From Planctomycetota bacterium (GTDB lineage: Bacteria; Planctomycetota; UBA8108; UBA1146; JAJFFE01): DNA of 9,675 nt. A program made the translations under genes and the position numbers. The notes under the pieces are model-generated. The model did no database searches and was not told the DNA's origin. It was given only the letters and a program-made list of their open reading frames with translations. The stretch lies in the NCBI GenBank assembly GCA_020425835.1, contig JAGQRC010000080.1:1-9675 (forward strand), given 5' to 3'. Below, one piece after another: positions 5,025-9,675 of the stretch; position 1 is the first letter of the stretch; each line of letters opens with the position of its first letter.

Positions 5025-7070
5025 ATGCCCCCCCCGACCACCGATCGCTCCACGGCAATACCCCCCCGGACTCGTGCGAGATCGAGCACGACCACCAGCG
5101 GGTTCCTGTTGGCGTGCTCGGGGGTCCCGATCCTCGTCTACACCCAGGTCGGCGGCTGGGATCCTCGGTCGTGGCACGTCGCGGCACCGATCGCCCTGAC
5201 CGTCTCGACCTTGACCGCGGGTCTCGCGCTGCCTCGATACCCTAGGGGCGGGCGATTCCTTGCGACCTGTTCGATCCTGGGGACGTTCGCTCTGTCCCTC
5301 CCCTACTTGCAGCACTCGCCGTTCGCGGCACTCGCCACGCTCGTCCTCTCGACCGGCGGTCTCGCACTACTCTGGCGGGCGAACGCGCCACTCCCCACTC
5401 GCGCGCGGTTGCGCCGACGACCGCTCTACGAAGGCCAAGGACAGGGGTCGGCGTTCGCCTCCCTTCTCCTGTGGCTCTCGGGGCTGGCGCTCGGCCCCGA
5501 TGGATCACCGACGCTCACCGGCAGCGTCGCGGCCGGGTTCGCAGCGATGGCGGTCTTCGAGGTCGAGCGGGCGTACCGCCGACTGCCGACCCGGCGCTTC
5601 GTGACCACGGTAGGCAGCCTCGGGTTCGTCGTGAGTCTGGCGTTCTGGCTCACGCCCTGGCTCGTCATGCCCATCGCGGCATCGATCGCGCTCGTCGCCC
5701 TGGTCTCTTCTCCGCGCCGACGGGGGCCGATCCTGTCGAACGACTGGGAGCCCTTCATCGGCCACCCCGAGCGCTTGTTCGTCGGGACTTTCCTGATCCT
5801 CTGCGTGCTGGGGACGGCGTTCCTCGCCCTTCCCCAGAGCGCCAGTCGAGGCACGAGCGTCGGCTTCCTCGATGCGGCGTTCACATCGGTGAGCGCGGTT
5901 TGCGTCACGGGTCTGGCGGTGCTCGACACCCCGGTCGACTTCAGTGGCTTCGGGCAGGCCATGATCCTCCTGCTGATCCAGATCGGCGGACTCGGAATCA
6001 TGACCTTTTCGACGGCCGCACTGTGGGCACTGGGAAAGCGGCCGAGTCTGAAGCACGAAGGCGTCGTCGCTCGACTGCTCAGTCCGGGCGATCGGAACCG
6101 ACTGTTCGACGCCGCCAAGCAAGTGATCGTGATCACCGTGGTCTGCGAGATCTCGGGTGCCGTCATCCTGGCCGGCGCCTTCCGGGCCGCGGGCGACGCT
6201 CTGGGCACCGCGGTGTGGCGCGGGCTCTTCACCTCGATCTCCGCCTTCTGCAACGCGGGATTCTCGTTGCAGTCCGACAGTCTGGTGCCCTACCAGTCGT
6301 CCCCCTTGATCCTGCACACGGTCGGCCTGCTGATCATCCTCGGCGGTCTCTCGCCCGCCGCGATCATCGCGATCCCGCGCTGGTCGGGTCGCCGCCCGGG
6401 ACAAGTGACGGCACAAGCGAAGATCTGTCTCCTGTCGACCGCAGTCCTACTGCTCGGCGGTGGGGCAATGATGGTGGCGCTCGAGTGGAATCACTCGCTG
6501 GACGGCCTGTCCACGATGGATCGCCTCCACAACGCTTGGTTCCAGTCCGTGACCCTTCGTACCGCGGGTTTCAACTCCGTCGACCTGACCGCGATGCAGT
6601 CGGCGACGGTGACCTTCATGATGGTCCTGATGTTCATCGGCGGGTGCCCCGGAGGTACGGCAGGCGGAGTGAAGACGACGACGGTCGTGGTCCTGTTGCT
6701 GTCGGTGATCCACACCATTCGCGGCCGCCGCGCCATGGTCATCTTCCGGAAGCGCATTCCCGATGGGACCCGCGCCCGCGCCGCTCTCGTGCTGATCGTG
6801 GCCATCGGGTCGGGCGTTCTGGCAACCCTCGCGATCCAGGTCACCCAGAGCCTCCCGAGCGAGATGGCCTATTTCGAGGTCGTCTCCGCGCTGGGGACCG
6901 TCGGCCTCACGATCGGGGGCACTCCGCACCTCGACGAGATCGGGAAGTTCATCATCATCGTCTGCATGTTCACCGGCCGCGTGGGCGGTCTCACGCTGCT
7001 CCTGTTCCTCGGACAGCGCGCTGTGGCCGAGACCCTGAAGCGACCCGAAGAGCCGATCGACGTCGGTTGA
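5025..7070 (+). CDS. ktrB: KtrB/TrkH-family potassium channel subunit with extra N-terminal membrane domain
   Basis: This is the ion-conducting subunit of a Ktr/Trk K+ uptake system in the inner membrane. The last ~440 of 681 residues form a normal KtrB core with four pore loops, each with the filter Gly: AVCVTGL (G296), AFCNAGF (G412), LRTAGF (G515) and LGTVGL (G627). The Gly-rich gate loop GGCPGGTAGGVKTTT is at 539-553. GRVGGLTLL (651-659) carries the Arg conserved in KtrB. Four filter glycines and a KtrA-type neighbour argue for Ktr rather than Trk. Unusual is the N-terminus: residues about 25-230 add roughly six or seven hydrophobic segments (for example 51-70, 78-94, 143-158 and 192-213) that I cannot assign. 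The ATG at 5025 is chosen because the upstream open frame is non-protein-like; it lacks a clear Shine-Dalgarno sequence. ktrA follows after 13 bases. Confidence 0.93.
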   Translation: MPPPTTDRSTAIPPRTRARSSTTTSGFLLACSGVPILVYTQVGGWDPRSWHVAAPIALTVSTLTAGLALPRYPRGGRFLATCSILGTFALSLPYLQHSPFAALATLVLSTGGLALLWRANAPLPTRARLRRRPLYEGQGQGSAFASLLLWLSGLALGPDGSPTLTGSVAAGFAAMAVFEVERAYRRLPTRRFVTTVGSLGFVVSLAFWLTPWLVMPIAASIALVALVSSPRRRGPILSNDWEPFIGHPERLFVGTFLILCVLGTAFLALPQSASRGTSVGFLDAAFTSVSAVCVTGLAVLDTPVDFSGFGQAMILLLIQIGGLGIMTFSTAALWALGKRPSLKHEGVVARLLSPGDRNRLFDAAKQVIVITVVCEISGAVILAGAFRAAGDALGTAVWRGLFTSISAFCNAGFSLQSDSLVPYQSSPLILHTVGLLIILGGLSPAAIIAIPRWSGRRPGQVTAQAKICLLSTAVLLLGGGAMMVALEWNHSLDGLSTMDRLHNAWFQSVTLRTAGFNSVDLTAMQSATVTFMMVLMFIGGCPGGTAGGVKTTTVVVLLLSVIHTIRGRRAMVIFRKRIPDGTRARAALVLIVAIGSGVLATLAIQVTQSLPSEMAYFEVVSALGTVGLTIGGTPHLDEIGKFIIIVCMFTGRVGGLTLLLFLGQRAVAETLKRPEEPIDVG

Positions 7071-7083
7071 AGGATCCAGACTC

Positions 7084-7743
7084 ATGAAGAAGCAAGCGAT
7101 CGTGATCGGCCTCGGTCAGTTCGGGATGTCGGTCGCCCGAGCTCTGGCCGGTCGGGAGGTCGAGGTCCTCGCACTCGACACCAACGAGGAGCGGGTTCGC
7201 GCCGCGTCGGAGTTCGCGACGGAGTCTGCGGTCCTCGACGCGACGGATGAGCAGGCGCTGAGCCAGATCTCACCGCAGCGACGCGATGTCTGCATCTGCG
7301 CGATCGGCGATGAGGCCCGCGAGGCCTCGATCATCGTCACCGCGTTGCTCCGACAGCTCGGGGCGCAACGCATCGTGGCCCGGGCGAACGACCGGATCCA
7401 TGCGAGGATCCTGCGATTGGTCGGGGCGAGTCAGGTGGTCAACCCGGAGGAAGAGTACGGGAAACGGTTCGCGAGCCAGGTCCTGTATCAGGAGATCCGC
7501 GGCGAGCTGTCGTTCGGCGGTGGCGTCCTCATCAACGAGCTCTCCGTCCCGGAGTCCTTCGTCGGGCACGCGCTCAGCGAGCTCGAGCTTCCCCGACGCT
7601 ACGGCGTCATCATCGTGGCGATCCGTCAGTCCCGCACCGGGGCGGTGCTCCTCCCGCAACCCGACGCGCGACTGGAGCAAGGCGACGTGATGGTCGTCGT
7701 CGCCCAAGAGGGTGCCGTGGCGAGGATGATGGAGAAGAGCTGA
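7084..7743 (+). CDS. ktrA: KtrA-type potassium uptake regulatory subunit (RCK_N + RCK_C)
   Basis: A cytoplasmic subunit that forms a ring under KtrB and gates it on binding ATP/ADP or NAD(H). At 219 residues it has the single RCK_N plus RCK_C layout of KtrA, not the doubled ~450-residue TrkA. The Rossmann fold starts with VIGLGQFG (7-14), the GxGxxG nucleotide loop. Asp32 at the end of strand 2 (VLALD) is the residue that usually contacts the ribose. VLDATDEQAL, ICAIGD and VNPEEEYGKRFA follow as in KtrA proteins. RCK_C runs from about 140 to 219 with YGVIIVAIRQ and LEQGDVMVVVAQ. In some bacteria this domain binds cyclic di-AMP; the sequence alone does not show whether it does here. AAGGA (7070-7074) overlaps the ktrB stop and sits 9 bases before the ATG. 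The next gene starts two bases after the stop. Confidence 0.95.
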   Translation: MKKQAIVIGLGQFGMSVARALAGREVEVLALDTNEERVRAASEFATESAVLDATDEQALSQISPQRRDVCICAIGDEAREASIIVTALLRQLGAQRIVARANDRIHARILRLVGASQVVNPEEEYGKRFASQVLYQEIRGELSFGGGVLINELSVPESFVGHALSELELPRRYGVIIVAIRQSRTGAVLLPQPDARLEQGDVMVVVAQEGAVARMMEKS

Positions 7744-7745
7744 AC

Positions 7746-8708
7746 ATGTCGCTCCGACGCGAAGTGCTGCTGACCCTCGGCGGCCTCGTCTTCCTGAACC
7801 TCGCTCTCGCCTTCAGCGCCATGGGGCTCTTCGCTCGCATGGGACCCGCCATCGCTCACATCATGGAGGACAACGTCGACTCCATCGTCTCCTGCGAACA
7901 GGTCCTCTCCGAGTTGGCGAAGGCCGACGGTGCTGCGAGCGCCCAGAGCCGCAGCGTGGTCCGCGACTCCCTGGTCCGGCTGCGCGAGAACATCACGGAG
8001 CGAGAAGAGCGTCCCATCGTCGACTCCATCGAGACGATCGTCGACTCGGCGCTCGATGGCGAACAGGAAGCGCGAACCGACCTGGTCGGACGGCTCCAGA
8101 GCTTGATCGCGATCAATCGCAATGCCATGCGCGCCGTGGACGAAGAGGCACGCCGATTGGGCTCGGCCGGCGCCTGGGCAGCGGTGGTCGTCGGGTTCCT
8201 GAGCTTCGTCGCGAGTCTACTCATCGGCGCAGGGCTCCGGCGTCGGCTCCTCGATCCCCTCGAGGATCTGCACGCGGTGCTCGAGGACGTTCGCAAGGGT
8301 CAACAGCTCCGACGCTGTCGCGCGCGGTCGGCTCCCTACGAAGTGCTCAAGGTCGCGGAGTCGGTCAATCAGCTTCTTGACGAACGACTGTCCGAGCGAG
8401 AGGCGAATCGCATCGAACGAACCGAGATCCACCGCCTCGCCCTGTCGACCCTGCTCGAGCGTCAAACCGGGCCGGTGGCGGTGGTCCGTCGCGATGGGAC
8501 GTTGGTACGGGCCAACACCGCGATGCTGGAATGGCTCTCGGGTGGGGACGGGCGTCGTCGCGAGTTGAGTGATCCCGAAGCCGCCTCGACGGGTGGATCG
8601 GAGCGAGTGACGCTGGAGGAGGCGGGCTGGGTCGTCTTCCGCCACGGAGATGCGCCATCGAGAACGTCCGACGACGGCGCCGGGGCTGCGAGGTCTCAGG
8701 CGGACTGA
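7746..8708 (+). CDS. Two-TM HAMP-domain sensor-like protein without output domain, in the ktr operon
   Basis: The 320-residue protein has the front half of a bacterial transmembrane receptor. TM1 is at about 7-30 and a helical, charged periplasmic domain at 31-142. TM2 at about 143-163 (AWAAVVVGFLSFVASLLIG) is followed by a HAMP domain, about 164-215, with the typical LLDPLEDLHAVLEDV. A helix linker leads to a PAS-like start, TGPVAVVRRDGTLVRANTAM (241-260). After residue 265 the sequence becomes polar and low in complexity and ends. There is no DHp/HATPase, GGDEF, EAL or methyl-accepting region, and only 29 bases remain before the convergent gene, so no lost kinase half is hidden nearby. GGAGAAG (7731-7737) supports the ATG. 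Its spacing of two bases to ktrA suggests a role with K+ uptake, for example sensing or complex assembly; that role is inferred. Confidence 0.82.
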   Translation: MSLRREVLLTLGGLVFLNLALAFSAMGLFARMGPAIAHIMEDNVDSIVSCEQVLSELAKADGAASAQSRSVVRDSLVRLRENITEREERPIVDSIETIVDSALDGEQEARTDLVGRLQSLIAINRNAMRAVDEEARRLGSAGAWAAVVVGFLSFVASLLIGAGLRRRLLDPLEDLHAVLEDVRKGQQLRRCRARSAPYEVLKVAESVNQLLDERLSEREANRIERTEIHRLALSTLLERQTGPVAVVRRDGTLVRANTAMLEWLSGGDGRRRELSDPEAASTGGSERVTLEEAGWVVFRHGDAPSRTSDDGAGAARSQAD

Positions 8709-8737
8709 CACGAAGATCGGTGGCGAAACGCCGGCAG

Positions 8738-9292
8738 TCAGTCAGCGACGTAGTTGACGATGGTGAACTCCGACGCCCAGTTGTCCTCGCTCGTGTTCTT
8801 CTTGCTGCGTTTCGTGATCTCGACCTTCTCGAAGCTCAAGTGCGGCTTCAGGGTCTCCACCATCTGCACGAACTGCAGCGGGCCCCCTTGGATCGACGTG
8901 GGCTTGAAGCTGATGTTGAACTCGTAGAGCGTCACGGCGTCCTTGCCGTCCTTGCCCTGCTTCTTGGGAGGGCTCGAGTTCTGGTTGGCGATCGCCGGCG
9001 CCGGTCTCAAGGCGGCGAGGACCTCGGAGACTTCGCGCCCCAACCGCTCGTCGCCGGCCCGTTTGCTCTCCTCCCGCTTGCGCCATTGGATCAACGCCTC
9101 CCGATTCTCCTCATCCTTGAGGAGCTTCTGGACCTCGATCAGCCCCTTCTGCTCGCGATCGCGGCGCGCCAGCTCCTCCTCGACTCGGAAGAAGTGGTTG
9201 TAGGCGCCCCACCCGCCGAAGAAGACCGCCATCAGATAGAACGTCATCATCATGATCTGCAGGATGTCGTTCGTGCTGCTCTTCTTGGCCAT
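8738..9292 (-). CDS. PilO-like inner-membrane protein
   Basis: The 184-residue protein has a short basic cytoplasmic start (MAKKSSTND) and one membrane helix at about 11-33. A charged coiled coil follows at about 35-78 (VEEELARRDREQKG onward), then a Ser/Pro/Lys linker (100-118) and a small alpha/beta domain at 119-184. That domain contains a strand LYEFNISFKP, a helix FVQMVETLKPHL and a strand FEKVEITKR. This is the layout of PilO/GspM proteins, which pair with PilN in the periplasm to link the type IV pilus or type II secretion machine to its outer-membrane parts. Sequence identity with classical PilO is weak, so the call rests on architecture and on the PilN-like neighbour six bases upstream. 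No strong Shine-Dalgarno sequence is seen before the ATG, which fits translational coupling. It converges on the HAMP gene with 29 bases between stops. Confidence 0.6.
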   Translation of the reverse strand: MAKKSSTNDILQIMMMTFYLMAVFFGGWGAYNHFFRVEEELARRDREQKGLIEVQKLLKDEENREALIQWRKREESKRAGDERLGREVSEVLAALRPAPAIANQNSSPPKKQGKDGKDAVTLYEFNISFKPTSIQGGPLQFVQMVETLKPHLSFEKVEITKRSKKNTSEDNWASEFTIVNYVAD

Positions 9293-9298
9293 GGCCGC

Positions 9299-9675
9299 TC
9301 ACTTCTTCGGGAGTTGGTCGGGGCGGAACTCGAGCTCGACGGTTGCGTCGAAGCCACCGTCGCTACTCGACTTCGAAGTATTGGTCTTGACGTTCAAGAG
9401 CTTCGCGTGCTGCGCGATGGCGTCGACGATGCGATTGTGATCTTCGATGCTCTCGATCTCGTACCGGATGGTGGTCTTGCTCGAGTCGTTGAGCTCCGGA
9501 TCGAGAATGAACGCGGTGAAGTTCGGGTAGACCGGGGGTCGAACGCTGTCGATGGCGGTCGTGATGTCGAGAAACATCCGCATGGGGCTCGCGTAGGTCT
9601 TGATCCGAGCGCGGCTCCCACCGGTCTTCTGCCCCTTGATCTCGCGGAGCTTGGTCTGGGTGGCACCGAGCACAC
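9299..9675 (-). CDS. C-terminal part of a PilN-like protein (partial, runs off the window)
   Basis: The minus-strand frame is open from the window's right edge to a TGA at 9301-9299, giving about 125 residues. A GTG at 9673 is probably internal: the visible part starts in a charged helix (TQTKLREIKGQKTGG) and has no N-terminal membrane helix, which a PilN-type protein should have upstream. The end is an alpha/beta domain: strand TAFILDPELND, strand TTIRYEIESIED, helix HNRIVDAIAQHAKLL, strand FDATVELEFRP. This order, a helix between strands that ends close to the C-terminus, is seen in PilN/GspL-type periplasmic domains. Together with the PilO-like gene six bases downstream it suggests an assembly-platform pair. 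A pilM-like gene would be expected further upstream on this strand, outside the window. Confidence 0.55.
   Translation of the reverse strand, partial: VLGATQTKLREIKGQKTGGSRARIKTYASPMRMFLDITTAIDSVRPPVYPNFTAFILDPELNDSSKTTIRYEIESIEDHNRIVDAIAQHAKLLNVKTNTSKSSSDGGFDATVELEFRPDQLPKK

Noticed and set aside
5471..7087. Plus-strand open frame of 538 codons overlapping ktrB in another frame
   Set aside because: The translation is dominated by Arg, Gly, Pro and Asp, while the ktrB frame shows all four potassium filter motifs.
8719..8735. Small hairpin (GGCG-AAA-CGCC) between the convergent HAMP and PilO-like genes as a terminator
   Set aside because: Only four perfect pairs plus one G-U, and no T-run on either strand, so it cannot be supported as a terminator.
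1..9675. CRISPR arrays, insertion sequences, tRNA genes, phage or toxin-antitoxin genes
   Set aside because: No regularly spaced repeats, no transposase or integrase motifs, no cloverleaf and no terminal inverted repeats with target duplications were seen on either strand.

Overview
This is a GC-rich bacterial window (roughly two-thirds G+C by eye, strong G/C preference at third codon positions). It holds eight protein-coding regions, two of them cut by the window edges. I see no rRNA, tRNA, CRISPR array, insertion sequence or phage gene. The lineage cannot be fixed from sequence alone. High GC, a long kelch-type lipoprotein, a membrane-anchored HEAT-repeat protein and PilN/PilO-like proteins with weak family signatures would fit Planctomycetota or another high-GC Gram-negative group. 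That placement is a low-confidence inference.

Layout. 1-162: the 3' end of a forward gene with a disordered Gly/Asp-rich tail. 163-770: about 600 bases with no credible gene but several inverted repeats, a TACAAT box at 411-416 and a compact multi-stem fold at 484-568; this looks like a terminator region followed by a long structured leader. 771-1898: a membrane-anchored HEAT-repeat protein. A 93-base gap with a strong 11-bp hairpin (1944-1970) separates it from 1992-4262, a lipoprotein with two related N-terminal beta domains and seven kelch-like motifs. Convergent to that is a GNAT acetyltransferase (minus strand, 4275 to about 4769). A 255-base divergent region (4770-5024) follows.

5025-8708 is a tight three-gene operon: a KtrB/TrkH-type potassium channel subunit with an additional N-terminal membrane domain of about 240 residues, a KtrA regulatory subunit, and a two-TM HAMP sensor-like protein that has only a PAS-like stub and no kinase or other output domain. 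The first two should form a membrane K+ (or Na+-coupled K+) uptake system gated by nucleotide binding to KtrA. The third gene starts two bases after ktrA stops, so it is probably a co-expressed accessory or regulator of K+ uptake, which is an inference from position.

8738-9675 (minus strand) carries two genes six bases apart: a single-TM coiled-coil PilO-like protein, and the C-terminal part of a PilN-like protein that runs off the window. They look like inner-membrane alignment proteins of a type IV pilus or type II secretion machine.

The most interesting items are the structured leader at 411-568 and the potassium operon with its extended KtrB and its output-less HAMP protein.
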